A DNA stretch of 64,000 nucleotides from Nocardioides marmoriginsengisoli (GCF_003725695.1 NZ_RJSE01000007.1:124001-188000), one strand, 5' to 3'; positions 24,091 to 32,715 are shown, numbered from the stretch's first letter. Notes: a model not told the origin generated them from the letters alone. Numbers and translations are program-made.

Positions 24091-25349
24091 GGGTAGACCG
24101 TACGCATCGGGATCCAGCCGGTCGCGGTGAAGGTCTGCAGCGACCCTGAGTCGCGGCGCAGGATCTCGAGCCGACCACCCGCGGACTCCAGCCGCCGGCG
24201 CATCCCGTGCACTCCTTGGCCGCCGCCCTGGTCCTCGGCCTGCTCGGCCTGCGCGTCGCCCTCGCCGACGAAGTTGGTCACCTCGATGGCCAGCTCGTTG
24301 CCCCAGTCCAGGGAGACCGCCAGCACCTTGTTCCGGACCCCGTGCCGGATCGCATTGGTGAGCATCTCCTGGAGCACCCGGTACGCGATCGTGGCGACCT
24401 CCGGCGGTAGCGGCCGCGCCGCGCCGGTCTCGGACAACGCGATCTCGTGGCCGCTGGCGCGGACGCCCTCGACCAGGTCCAGCAACCCTCCCGGTGCGGA
24501 CGAGGACTCCTGCGCCGGAGTCAGCACGTGCCGGACGTCCTGGAGCGAGCTCCGGGCCGAGGTCGCGATGTTCGCCATCGAGAGCCGCAGCGCCGCGGTG
24601 TCGGCATCGTCGAGGAACTGCGCCGATTCCGCCTGCGCCAGGATCACCGCGAGGGAGTGGCCGACCACGTCGTGCACGTCGTGCGCGAGCTGGGCCTGCT
24701 CCTCCCGGAGCCGGGCGATCTCGCGGGCCTGCTCGCGCTCCCGGTGCGCCTGCGCGGCATCCGCCTCGGCGGCGGCCTGCGATTCCAGCGACTCGGCCGC
24801 CCGGCTGCTGAACCGCAGCACCAGACCGGCCATCCACGGCACCGCGAGGCAGGCAGCGGCCAGGACGCCGGCGCCCACCTGCCAGGTGTCGCTGAACTTC
24901 TGGACGGTGTCGTAGAAGGTGCGGAACCGCTCCGAGTCGACGACGCTCGCGAAGCCGCGGGCCTTCAGGAACGCGATCGCGATGAACCCTGCCGCCGGGA
25001 TCGACAGACCGCTCAGGACGACGGTGACGTGGTTGCCCCAGCGCGCGGCACCGAAGCCGACCACGACGACGGCGGCCTCGACCAGGAGCATCGGGATGCC
25101 GAAGGCGACCTGCATCGAGCAGACGAACCAGACCAGCAGCAGTGCGAGGCCGGGCGCGCGCCGGGCGAGCCCGACGGTGATCGCGATGAAGATCGCCAGG
25201 ACGACCAGGTTCACCCGCATGCTGGTGCTGAGGTAGGCGAAGCTGTTCTGCTCGATCAGCCCGGCCACCAGCACCAGGACACCGAGGATCGCGTCCGGCA
25301 GCCAGGGCCGGAACGCTGTCCAGCCCGTGCTCGCACCTCGATCGCTCAT
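24087..25349 (-). CDS. Sensor histidine kinase (NarL/DesK type) of the D-Ala operon
   Basis: A 420-aa kinase. Membrane helices occupy residues 15-125 and 165-190, then a long charged coiled-coil (ESQAAAEADAAQAHREREQA, continuing AREIARLREEQAQL). The H-box LAHDVHDVVGHSLAVILAQA places the phospho-histidine near residue 232. The ATP-binding part has LQEMLTNAIRHG and GVHGMRRRLESAGGRLEI, with a Glu/Gln/Gly-rich insert (AEQAEDQGGGQG) between them. It starts 12 bp after the ligase stop and overlaps the regulator start. Its position inside the ligase/racemase/dipeptidase operon suggests it senses a cell-wall signal. Confidence 0.91.
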   Translation of the reverse strand: MSDRGASTGWTAFRPWLPDAILGVLVLVAGLIEQNSFAYLSTSMRVNLVVLAIFIAITVGLARRAPGLALLLVWFVCSMQVAFGIPMLLVEAAVVVVGFGAARWGNHVTVVLSGLSIPAAGFIAIAFLKARGFASVVDSERFRTFYDTVQKFSDTWQVGAGVLAAACLAVPWMAGLVLRFSSRAAESLESQAAAEADAAQAHREREQAREIARLREEQAQLAHDVHDVVGHSLAVILAQAESAQFLDDADTAALRLSMANIATSARSSLQDVRHVLTPAQESSSAPGGLLDLVEGVRASGHEIALSETGAARPLPPEVATIAYRVLQEMLTNAIRHGVRNKVLAVSLDWGNELAIEVTNFVGEGDAQAEQAEDQGGGQGVHGMRRRLESAGGRLEILRRDSGSLQTFTATGWIPMRTVYP

Positions 25350-25361
25350 GGAGCCATTCTC

Positions 25362-26300
25362 TCAGTCACCGGCGAGCGCGTCCCGCACCAGCAGCTCCAG
25401 CAGCTCCGGGTACGGCGTCCCGGCGGCCGCGAACATCTTCGGCGCCTGGGACTGCTCGGTGAAGCCCGGGATCGTGTTGACCTCGTTGAGGACCGGCCCG
25501 GACTCGGTGAGGAAGAAGTCGACGCGCGCGACTCCCGCGCACCCGAGGGCGTCGTACATCGTCACGGCGGCGTCCTCGAGACCCTTCAGCTCGGCGGCGT
25601 CGATCGCCGCCGGGATCCGGAAGTCGGCGCTGCCGCCGTACTTGCTGTCGAAGTCGAAGAACCCGTCGACGACGATCTCCAGCGCCGGAGCCACCACCCG
25701 GCTGCCGTCGGGACGACCGAGGACGGCCAGGTCGATCTCGCGGCCGACCACGACCTCCTCGACCAGGACGCGGTCGTCCAGGGCGAGCGCGGCATCGAGT
25801 GCCGCGGCCAGGTCGCGCTCCTCGCGGACCAGGCTGACGCCCTGGCTGGAACCCGCTGCCACCGGCTTCACCACGACCACCCCGTCCCACCCGTACGACG
25901 GCGCCGTCGCCGCGGTGAGCAGCACGCCGTCGGCGACCCCGATGCCGTGCGCCTGCGCGATCAGCTTGGTCACCCACTTGTCCATCGCCAGCGCACCGGC
26001 GCCGAGCCCGGACCCGACGCACGGCACCCCGGCCAGCTCGCACAGCGCCGCCAGGGTGCCGTCCTCGCCGCGCGGGCCGTGCACCAGCGGGAGCACCGCG
26101 TCGCAGGTCTGGAGCAGGTCGATCGCCGTACCGAGGGTGAGCAGCTCGGCGCCGTGGCTCCAGGACCCGTCGACGCCGATGGTCAGCTCGACCACCTGGA
26201 AGCGGCTGCGGTCGAAGGCAGCCGATGCGGACGCGGCCGAGGCCAGCGACACCTCGTGCTCGCAGTTCTGGCCGCCGCCGATGACGGCGACCCGGATCAT
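25362..26300 (-). CDS. D-alanine-D-alanine-type ligase (ATP-grasp), Van-like features
   Basis: A 312-aa ATP-grasp ligase joining D-Ala to D-Ala or another D-acid for peptidoglycan precursors. Seen: VIGGGQNCEHEVSLASA (first-substrate Glu in EHE), VLPLVHGPRGEDGT, ATP-grasp VVVKPVAAGSSQGVSLV, and metal-binding RVDFFLTESG-x-NEVNTIPGF. The omega-loop reads FFDFDSKYGG and retains the Lys-Tyr pair of D-Ala-D-Ala and D-Ala-D-Ser ligases rather than the His of VanA-type D-lactate ligases. After NTIPGFT the subsite-2 loop is EQSQAP, where Ddl has Leu and Van enzymes Arg (from memory). Overlaps the racemase by four bases. Confidence 0.9.
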   Translation of the reverse strand: MIRVAVIGGGQNCEHEVSLASAASASAAFDRSRFQVVELTIGVDGSWSHGAELLTLGTAIDLLQTCDAVLPLVHGPRGEDGTLAALCELAGVPCVGSGLGAGALAMDKWVTKLIAQAHGIGVADGVLLTAATAPSYGWDGVVVVKPVAAGSSQGVSLVREERDLAAALDAALALDDRVLVEEVVVGREIDLAVLGRPDGSRVVAPALEIVVDGFFDFDSKYGGSADFRIPAAIDAAELKGLEDAAVTMYDALGCAGVARVDFFLTESGPVLNEVNTIPGFTEQSQAPKMFAAAGTPYPELLELLVRDALAGD

Positions 26301-27463
26301 CGGACGCTCCTCAGCGCCGCCGCCGGAGGGCGAGCCGGGCGGAACCCGCGTGCGACCCGCGCCCCCAGGCCGGTGACGATCTCGTGCTCGAGGACGTCGG
26401 CCGCGTCCGCCCACTCCCGCACGGTCGGCTCGCCGGCGTCGCCCGGCCCGAAGACCGTGACGATCTCGCCGACCTCGGCCCCCGAGGCGCCGAGGTCGAC
26501 GACCGCCATGTCCATCGAGATCCGGCCGACGACCGGCACCCGCTCGCCGCGAACCTGCATCTCGGCACGCCCGGACGCGGACCGCGGCAGGCCGTCGGCG
26601 TACCCGAGCGGGACCAGCCCGAGGCGGGTCGGGCCGGGCGCGGTCCAGGTGTGGCCGTAGCCGATCGAGGTGCCGCCGTGGATGCTGCGCACCTCGACCA
26701 GCGGCGCGGTCAGCGTCAGCGCCGGCCGCAACGCCGTCGTCCGGCTCGGGTCGATGCCGACCAGCCCGGCGCCGACCCGCGTGGTGGTGTGGTGTGCGAG
26801 CGGGTCGAGGAGGGTCGCGGAGGTCGCGGCCAGGTGACGCACGGTCGGGCGCAGACCGGCTGCCCGGGCCGTCATCAGGCCCCAGCTGAACCGGTTGCGG
26901 CCGCGGCTGTTGCTCGGGTCCTCCGGTACGTCGGCGCAGGGCAGGTGCCCCATCATCCCGACCACGGTGAGCCGGCCCTGGCGCTCCGCCATCCGGGCCG
27001 CTCGGCAGAGGTCGGCCCACTCGACCGGGGAGCAGCCGTCCCGGCCCATCCCGGTGTCCAGGCTCAGGTGCACCCGGGCGCCGATGGTCGCGCGGGTGAG
27101 CGCGTCGAGGTGGTCGCGGGACGGGATCGCGACGTCGACGTCCTGGCCGACCGCGCCGGCCCAGTCCGCGTCGACAGCGTTCAGCCAGCTCAGCACCGGC
27201 GCATGCAGGCCGGCGGCGCGCAACGCCTGCGCCTCGGCGATGCTGGTCACGCCGAGGCTGCTCGCCCCGGCGGCGAGCGCCGTCCGGGCGACCGCGACGG
27301 CGCCGTGACCGAAGCCGTCGGCCTTGACCACGGCCATCAGGTCGCCGGTACTGCGGCGGGCCAGCAGCCGGGTGTTCGCGGCGATCGCACTCAGGTCGAT
27401 CTCCAGGCGGGGCGCGGAGCCGGCGACGGCCGTCCGCGGCGAGGTGCGCACCGGGTGGCTCAT
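26297..27463 (-). CDS. alr: Alanine racemase (PLP)
   Basis: A 388-aa fold-III PLP racemase interconverting L- and D-alanine. The PLP lysine lies in VVKADGFGHGAVAVARTAL near residue 45; other motifs are LDTGMGRDGC, GMMGHLPCADVPED, the catalytic Tyr in GTSIGYGHTW, and the C-terminal-domain signature RVPVVGRISMDMAVVDLG. It has no membrane domain, unlike VanT serine racemases. It overlaps the dipeptidase gene upstream and the ligase downstream by four bases each. It is likely to supply D-Ala (or another D-amino acid) to the adjacent ligase. Whether this is the only alr in the genome cannot be seen here. Confidence 0.94.
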   Translation of the reverse strand: MSHPVRTSPRTAVAGSAPRLEIDLSAIAANTRLLARRSTGDLMAVVKADGFGHGAVAVARTALAAGASSLGVTSIAEAQALRAAGLHAPVLSWLNAVDADWAGAVGQDVDVAIPSRDHLDALTRATIGARVHLSLDTGMGRDGCSPVEWADLCRAARMAERQGRLTVVGMMGHLPCADVPEDPSNSRGRNRFSWGLMTARAAGLRPTVRHLAATSATLLDPLAHHTTTRVGAGLVGIDPSRTTALRPALTLTAPLVEVRSIHGGTSIGYGHTWTAPGPTRLGLVPLGYADGLPRSASGRAEMQVRGERVPVVGRISMDMAVVDLGASGAEVGEIVTVFGPGDAGEPTVREWADAADVLEHEIVTGLGARVARGFRPARPPAAALRSVR

Positions 27464-28086
27464 GCCGCGGCGTCCGCGACGTACGCCGGACCGTAGAGCG
27501 CGGTCGGGGCGCCGGTGATCAGCGCCCAGTAGCGGTCGCCGTACGACCAGTGCCACCACTCGGTCGGGTAGTTGACCAGCCCGGCCGCCTCCAGGGTCGA
27601 GGCGAGCAGGTCCCGGTTCGCCCGGGCGTCGGCGGAGATGTCCTCGGCGGCGAAGTAGCAACGCCCGCCGGACTCCTCGGGGGTGGCGTCGATCGCCGTG
27701 CCGAGGTCCAGTGCGTCGCCGCAGGCATCGACCAGGGTGAGGTCGACGGCCGCGCCGGCCACGTGCGGAGCCACCTCCAGCGGAGCCACGAACCGGCTGG
27801 TCAGCCGGTCCAGCTCGTCCGCGGAGATCCCGGGGCGGAGCGCGCAGATCTCGGCCGAGTAGCGGGCGATGATCGCGAGCTGGTCGGTCGGACGGCGGTA
27901 CCCCTCGACTACCCGGAGGTCGATCCCCGCCGGCAGCAGCAGGCTTGCCTCCGCGAGCCGGTCGGCGAGGCCGGCACGCACCAGCGCCCGGGCCGGACCG
28001 TACGACGGCGGAAGCGTCACCAGGGGCTCGTCGGTGGCCGGCACCGGCACGGCCAGGACGCGAGGGTCGGAGAGCAGGATCGTCAT
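27460..28086 (-). CDS. VanX-like D-alanyl-D-alanine dipeptidase (M15D)
   Basis: A 208-aa zinc dipeptidase of the VanX/DdpX type that cleaves D-Ala-D-Ala in the cytoplasm. Motifs: VVEGYRRPTDQ (transition-state Arg region), zinc ligands in PHVAGAAVDLTLVD (H-x3-G-x-A-x-D) and the catalytic Glu plus third ligand in TEWWHWSYGDRYW. There is no signal peptide. It is the first gene of the five-gene operon and overlaps the racemase by four bases. In Van systems this enzyme removes ordinary D-Ala-D-Ala so that the altered precursor wins. Alone it may recycle dipeptide or free D-Ala. Confidence 0.88.
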   Translation of the reverse strand: MTILLSDPRVLAVPVPATDEPLVTLPPSYGPARALVRAGLADRLAEASLLLPAGIDLRVVEGYRRPTDQLAIIARYSAEICALRPGISADELDRLTSRFVAPLEVAPHVAGAAVDLTLVDACGDALDLGTAIDATPEESGGRCYFAAEDISADARANRDLLASTLEAAGLVNYPTEWWHWSYGDRYWALITGAPTALYGPAYVADAAA

Positions 28087-28163
28087 GCCACCCAATCTCG
28101 CCCGCGGGGCGGGGGTGCCGCCTCCGCCGCAGGTACCGACCTGCTGACCGGAAGGACGAGATC

Positions 28164-28472
28164 GTGCTGAAGGTGCGAAGCGAATCCGCGACCAGGCTGC
28201 AGCGAATCCGCGACTCAGGTCGGCTCTTCCACTTCCGTGATCGGAACGGACGCGAGGTCGATCTCGTGCTGGAGAGTGACGACCGCCGGGTCGCCGGCGT
28301 CGAGACGAAGGCATCCGGCTCGGTCGCAGGAGCCGACTTCAGGGGCCTGACGTTTCTCCGTGACAAGCTCGGGTCGCGCTTCTCGCTGGGGGTCGTCTTC
28401 TACACGGGGACCAAGCCGCTGCCGTTCGGTGAGCGGCTGTGGGCCTTGCCGTACTCGGCACTCTGGAGCTGA
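28164..28472 (+). pseudogene. C-terminal remnant of a DUF4143-type ATPase
   Basis: About 100 codons from a GTG at 28164 match the C-terminal end of AAA-family ATPases with DUF4143: LFHFRDRNGREVDLVLES, VETKASGSVAGADFRGLTFL, VFYTGTKPLPFGERLWALP and terminal SALWS. The EVDLV and E-x-K residues form the PD-(D/E)XK-like core of DUF4143. The ATPase half is missing: upstream DNA is the dipeptidase operon start on the other strand. A 14-bp direct repeat, AGCGAATCCGCGAC (28179-28192 and 28201-28214), lies at the junction and may mark the deletion or insertion. I treat it as a decayed gene; a short expressed protein is not excluded. Confidence 0.7.
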
Positions 28473-28541
28473 CCCGCGGGGAACTCGCTGGGGGTCCCCG
28501 GCGTTAGATTGCAGTCCCGTCAACGCCTGGGAGGCGACTGC

Positions 28542-31244
28542 GTGAGTTTTGTCCCGTTGCAAGGCCCGGCGACGCTCTACCTCGCCGATCCGCCGCGGGA
28601 CAGCGAGGTCGAGTTCTCCGGCCCGCAACGGGTGGTGCGGCTGCCGATGCGCGGGGCGATCCCGGTGCTGACCCGCGCGCTGCGCGTCGGCGACGCTCAT
28701 GCCTCGGTCACGCTGCTCAGCGCGGCGACGATGCTGGCGATGAAGTTCGTCGCCGCGGGCTCGCTGTCGCGCGCCGAGGCCGGCACCGCCTGGCAGGTCG
28801 GTCCGCTGACCCACGAGGACGAGGACCGGGTCCGGCAGCTCGCGCTGGCCCGGACCTACGACGAGGTCGACGCCGAGCAGGCCGAGGACCTGGTCCGGGG
28901 GCTGCTCGACGCGGTCGCGGACACGATGACGCGGCAGCCGGCGCAGGCGGTCGCGGCCGGGGCGCCGCCGTCCACGGCCCCGCGGACCACCGTCGCCGAA
29001 CGGCTCAACGAGCGGCTGGCCGACCGGGTGATGGACGACCTCCCCGCCGAGGTCTACGTCTCGCTCCGGGTGGAGGCGCCCGAGGAGGAGCTGGCCGCCG
29101 GCACCCTGAGCGTGGTGCCGCAGGTGCACGAGGTCGACCTGGCCACCCACGTCAGCGACCTGGCCGAGCTCTGGTCGGCCGACGACGGCGGCCCCGGCAG
29201 TCACGGCTTCGGTCGCAAGGCCCGGGTCAACGCCACCGTCGCGCTCCGCCGGGCCGCCGCCGCATGGCCGGTGCTCGACGGCCTGCTCCGGCGCCGGGTT
29301 CCCGACCGGCTCGTGCTCAGCGCCGACGAGTTGGCCGACCTGCTCGAGGTGGGCCTGGAAGCACTCGCCGAGATCGGCGTCGAGGTCTACTGGCCGCGCG
29401 GGCTCCGTCAGGAGCTGACACCCCAGGCGCGGGTCGAGGCCCGGGGTGGTGGTGACCGCGAGGAGCCCCTGATGACCGGGCTCTTCGGCCCGGACGCGCT
29501 GTTCGCCTTCGACTGGCGGCTGGCGCTCGGCAACGACCCGCTGACCGACGACGAGATGGCGACCCTCGCGGCCGCCAGCACTCCGGTGATCAAGCTCCGC
29601 AACAACTGGATGGTGATCGACCCGGCGCTGGCCCGACGCGCCAAGGTCGCGATGGGCAAGCACCGCGACGGCAAGCCGATCGCGCCGGCCGTCGCACTGC
29701 GGGCGGCGCTGACCGGCTCCATCGACGTCGACGGCGCCACCGTCGAGGTGCACCCAGGCGCGACGCTGGAGAAGGCGCGCGCCAAGGTCGTCGACGCCGC
29801 GACGGTCAGTCCGCTGGAGAGTCCGGGCGGACTCGACGCCACCCTGCGCGACTACCAGCGGCAGGGCTTCACCTGGCTGGCGGAGCTGACCGGGATCGGG
29901 CTCGGCGCCTGCCTGGCAGACGACATGGGCCTCGGCAAGACCATCACCGTGATCGCGCTGCACCTGCACCGGCGCGAGCGCGGCCTGGCGAGCGGGCCGA
30001 CCCTGGTGGTCTGCCCGGCCTCGCTGCTCGGCAACTGGGAACGGGAGGTACGACGGTTCGCCCCGGGCGTGCCGACCCGCCGGTTCCACGGCGCCGACCG
30101 TGATCTCACCGGCATCGGTGACGGGTTCGTCTTCACGACGTACGGGACGATGCGGGTCGACCACGAGGCGCTCGCCGCGGTCTCCTGGGACCTGGTCGTC
30201 GCGGACGAGGCGCAGCACATCAAGAACGCGACCTCCTCGACCGCGCGCAACCTGCGACTGATCGGCTCGCGCTGCCGGGTCGCCCTCACCGGCACCCCGG
30301 TGGAGAACAACCTGACCGAGCTCTGGGCGATCCTGGACTGGGCGACGCCGGGGCTGCTCGGGTCGCGCAACGCCTTCCGCAAGGTCTGGGCGGCGCCGAT
30401 CGAGAGCGGGGTCGACGCGGCGGTCGCGCGCCAGTTCGCCCAGCTCGTCGAGCCGTTCCTGCTCCGGCGCCGCAAGTCCGATCCGGGGATCGCGCCGGAG
30501 CTGCCGCCGAAGACCGAGACCGATCAGGTGGTCGGGCTCACCCAGGAGCAGGTGGTGCTCTACGAGGCGCTGGTCCGGGAGTCGATGGAGCGGATCGAGG
30601 CGGCCGACGAGGATGCCCGCCGCGGCCTCGTGCTGGCGCTGCTGACCGGGCTCAAGCAGATCTGCAACCATCCGGCGCACTACCTGCGGCAGCCGAACGG
30701 CCGGATCAAGGGGCGCTCGGAGAAGATCGACCTGCTCGACGAGCTGCTCGGCACGATCCTCGCCGAGGACGGCGCGGTGCTCCTCTTCACCCAGTACGTC
30801 GCGATGGCGCGACTGCTCGAACGGCACCTCGCCGCCGCGAACGTGCCGACGCTCTTCCTGCACGGCGGCACCCCGATCCGGCAGCGCGAGCAGCTGGTCG
30901 ACGCGTTCCAGTCCGGCCAGGCTCCCGTCTTCCTGCTCTCCCTGAAGGCCGGCGGCACGGGACTCAACCTGACCCGTGCCGACCACGTGATCCACGTGGA
31001 CCGGTGGTGGAACCCGGCGGTCGAGGACCAGGCCACCGATCGCGCGTACCGGATCGGCCAGACCCGGCCGGTGCAGGTGCACAAGCTGATCACCGAGGGC
31101 ACCATCGAGCAGAAGATCGGCGAGCTGCTCACCCGCAAGCGCGGTCTCGCCGAGTCCGTCCTCGGCAACGGCGACGTCGCCCTGACCGAGCTTTCCAACG
31201 ACGAGCTGCGCGACCTGGTCGCGCTGAGGGCGCCCCATGGGTGA
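28542..31244 (+). CDS. SNF2-family DEAD-like helicase
   Basis: A 900-aa SNF2/HepA-type ATPase. The N-terminal 420 residues hold a family-specific region (the SNF2_assoc type seen before bacterial SNF2 cores). The helicase core has Walker A DDMGLGKTITVIAL, DEAQHIKN, ALTGTPVENNLTELWAIL, then motif V GTGLNLTRADHVIHVDRWWN and VI ATDRAYRIGQTRPVQVHK. The GTG at 28542 with GGGAGG 12 bases upstream fits better than an ATG-like start at 28509. The SWIM zinc-finger gene overlaps its 3' end by 8 bp; this pairing recurs in actinobacteria and suggests a common complex acting on DNA-protein assemblies. Confidence 0.92.
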   Translation: MSFVPLQGPATLYLADPPRDSEVEFSGPQRVVRLPMRGAIPVLTRALRVGDAHASVTLLSAATMLAMKFVAAGSLSRAEAGTAWQVGPLTHEDEDRVRQLALARTYDEVDAEQAEDLVRGLLDAVADTMTRQPAQAVAAGAPPSTAPRTTVAERLNERLADRVMDDLPAEVYVSLRVEAPEEELAAGTLSVVPQVHEVDLATHVSDLAELWSADDGGPGSHGFGRKARVNATVALRRAAAAWPVLDGLLRRRVPDRLVLSADELADLLEVGLEALAEIGVEVYWPRGLRQELTPQARVEARGGGDREEPLMTGLFGPDALFAFDWRLALGNDPLTDDEMATLAAASTPVIKLRNNWMVIDPALARRAKVAMGKHRDGKPIAPAVALRAALTGSIDVDGATVEVHPGATLEKARAKVVDAATVSPLESPGGLDATLRDYQRQGFTWLAELTGIGLGACLADDMGLGKTITVIALHLHRRERGLASGPTLVVCPASLLGNWEREVRRFAPGVPTRRFHGADRDLTGIGDGFVFTTYGTMRVDHEALAAVSWDLVVADEAQHIKNATSSTARNLRLIGSRCRVALTGTPVENNLTELWAILDWATPGLLGSRNAFRKVWAAPIESGVDAAVARQFAQLVEPFLLRRRKSDPGIAPELPPKTETDQVVGLTQEQVVLYEALVRESMERIEAADEDARRGLVLALLTGLKQICNHPAHYLRQPNGRIKGRSEKIDLLDELLGTILAEDGAVLLFTQYVAMARLLERHLAAANVPTLFLHGGTPIRQREQLVDAFQSGQAPVFLLSLKAGGTGLNLTRADHVIHVDRWWNPAVEDQATDRAYRIGQTRPVQVHKLITEGTIEQKIGELLTRKRGLAESVLGNGDVALTELSNDELRDLVALRAPHG

Positions 31245-31944
31245 CCGTCAGCTCGGCGGGGACCCGATGATCTTCGCGCGCCGCGGCCGGGCGCGCGGTC
31301 CGTCGGCGCGCAGCACCACCTGGTGGGGGAAGGCCTGGGTGCGCAGCTTCGAGGAGACGGTGATCGAGCCGAACGACCTGATCACCGCGCGCGGTCTGGC
31401 CCGCTCCGGCCGGCTCGGCGCGGTGATGGTGATCTCCGGGATGGCCTCCGCGGTGCTCGACCCGGGCAGCCCCTCTGCATTGATAGCGCAGGTCAAGGTG
31501 CGCCGCCTGACCGACGCCCAGTGGGAGACCTTCGCGGTCGAGGTCGCCCGCGAGTCCGGCAACCTGGCGGCGCTGGAGGCCGGCGAGCTGCCGACCGACC
31601 TGGTGGAGCACGCCGACGAGGCGGGCGTCGAGGTCGTCCCCGGCCCGGGGGACCTGGACTCGGCCTGCGAGTGCGACGCCTGGGCGCAACCGTGCCTGCA
31701 CGTCCTGGCGCTCTGCTACCAGCTCGCCTGGCACATCGACGCCGACCCGTACGCACTGCTCCTCCTCCGCGGCCGCACCCGCGAACAGGTCCAGGACCCC
31801 GGTACGGCGATCTCCGGTGAGGCCGGCGACGCGGCGGCCCGGGCGGCGACGATCCTGGCGATGGCCGACGACGCCCCGACCGGACACGGGCTGGCGGACA
31901 CGGCGGTGGCGGCGTACGACGACGAGGTCGGCCGGCTGCTGTAG
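31237..31944 (+). CDS. SWIM zinc-finger protein
   Basis: A 235-aa protein partnered with the SNF2 helicase. The SWIM motif is CECDAWAQPCLHVLALCYQL (C-x-C-xn-C-x-H) at about residues 147-166. The N-terminus is Arg-rich, followed by TTWWGKAWVRSFEETV, typical of this family. The Ala-rich C-terminus has no recognised domain. The ATG lies within the last codons of the helicase gene, so translation is coupled. It is presumed to bind DNA or protein partners of the helicase. A long REP-like inverted repeat follows 25 bp after the stop. Confidence 0.88.
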   Translation: MGDRQLGGDPMIFARRGRARGPSARSTTWWGKAWVRSFEETVIEPNDLITARGLARSGRLGAVMVISGMASAVLDPGSPSALIAQVKVRRLTDAQWETFAVEVARESGNLAALEAGELPTDLVEHADEAGVEVVPGPGDLDSACECDAWAQPCLHVLALCYQLAWHIDADPYALLLLRGRTREQVQDPGTAISGEAGDAAARAATILAMADDAPTGHGLADTAVAAYDDEVGRLL

Positions 31945-31968
31945 TGGTGGTCGAGGTGCACGCGCGAT

Positions 31969-32041
31969 CGGACGTCGAGCCTGTCGAGACGCGGTGATAG
32001 TGCGCGCAGACCTCACCGCGTCTCGACAAGCTCGACGTCCG
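31969..32041. repeat. REP-like inverted element, copy A (complete)
   Basis: Two 29-bp arms (31969-31997 and 32013-32041) match at 28 of 29 positions around a 15-bp centre. The core is cggacgtcgagcctgtcgag and its complement. It lies between the SWIM gene and a TetR gene. Related copies are at 33530, 36340 and 41464. Confidence 0.85.
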
Positions 32042-32085
32042 GGCACTGGTGAATGCTCGCTAACGCAGCCCCTAAACTCCTCGGT

Positions 32086-32637
32086 GTGACCACGACCCGC
32101 CGCGAGCAGATCCTCGAGACCGCGGCAGGGCTTTTCGCCCAGCACGGGTTCCACGGTGTCTCGATCGCCGACCTCGGCGCGGCGTGCGGGTTCTCCGGTC
32201 CGGCGCTCTACAAGCACTTCCGCGGCAAGCAGGCGATCCTCTCGGAGATGCTGGTCTCGATCAGCGAGGAGCTGCTCCGCGAGGGGCGGGCCCGGGTCCG
32301 GGCGGCCGAGGACGACCACGCCGCGCTGGTCTCGCTGATCGCCTGGCACGTCGACTTCGCCATCGACCACAAGCCGCTGATCGTGGTGCAGGACCGGGAC
32401 TGGTCCGCGCTGCCGCTGGAGGCCCGCGAGAAGGTCCGGGAGACCCAGCGCAAGTACGTCGACGTCTGGGTCAAGGTGCTGCGCAAGCTCCGCCCCGAGC
32501 TCAGCGGCCCGCAGGGTCAGGCGACCGTGCACGCGGCGTTCGGCCTGATCAACTCGACGCCGCACAGCGCCCTGGTCTCCGACGACGCGATGCGCGAGAT
32601 CCTCAACCCGATGGCGCTGCGCGCGCTGCTCGGCTGA
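32086..32637 (+). CDS. TetR-family regulator of the carboxylase/lyase operon
   Basis: A 183-aa TetR/AcrR-type repressor. The N-terminal HTH is REQILETAAGLFAQHGFHGV, then IADLGAACGFSGPALYKHFR; the C-terminal helices form a ligand domain (VSLIAWHVDFAIDHKPLIVV). The start GTG at 32086 is chosen because the upstream frame enters the repeat element. It is followed 62 bp later by a perfect 16-bp palindrome and then the carboxyltransferase gene, in the same direction. By position and analogy to other leucine/isovalerate operons, it probably represses these genes and is released by an acyl-CoA intermediate. Confidence 0.88.
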   Translation: MTTTRREQILETAAGLFAQHGFHGVSIADLGAACGFSGPALYKHFRGKQAILSEMLVSISEELLREGRARVRAAEDDHAALVSLIAWHVDFAIDHKPLIVVQDRDWSALPLEAREKVRETQRKYVDVWVKVLRKLRPELSGPQGQATVHAAFGLINSTPHSALVSDDAMREILNPMALRALLG

Positions 32638-32699
32638 GCCTCGATCTCGGCCTCGCCGAGCCTGCTCTGGATTTCTCCGTCCACTTCGCCCTACGATAG

Positions 32700-32715
32700 G
32701 TTAACGATCGTTAAC
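32700..32715 (+). promoter_or_regulatory. TetR-type operator of the carboxylase operon
   Basis: Perfect palindrome GTTAACGATCGTTAAC, 18 bp before the GTG start of the carboxyltransferase. TACGAT at 32692-32697 is a plausible -10 box just upstream, so a bound repressor would cover the transcription start. The TetR gene lies immediately upstream. Confidence 0.78.

Noticed and set aside
23419-28086. A direct vanHAX/vanRS homologue
   Set aside because: The ligase keeps the Lys-Tyr pair rather than the D-lactate His, there is no vanH dehydrogenase, and the regulators are NarL-type, not OmpR-type.
28164-28472. An intact small protein gene
   Set aside because: The sequence matches only the C-terminus of a much longer family, with the ATPase half absent; kept as a remnant.
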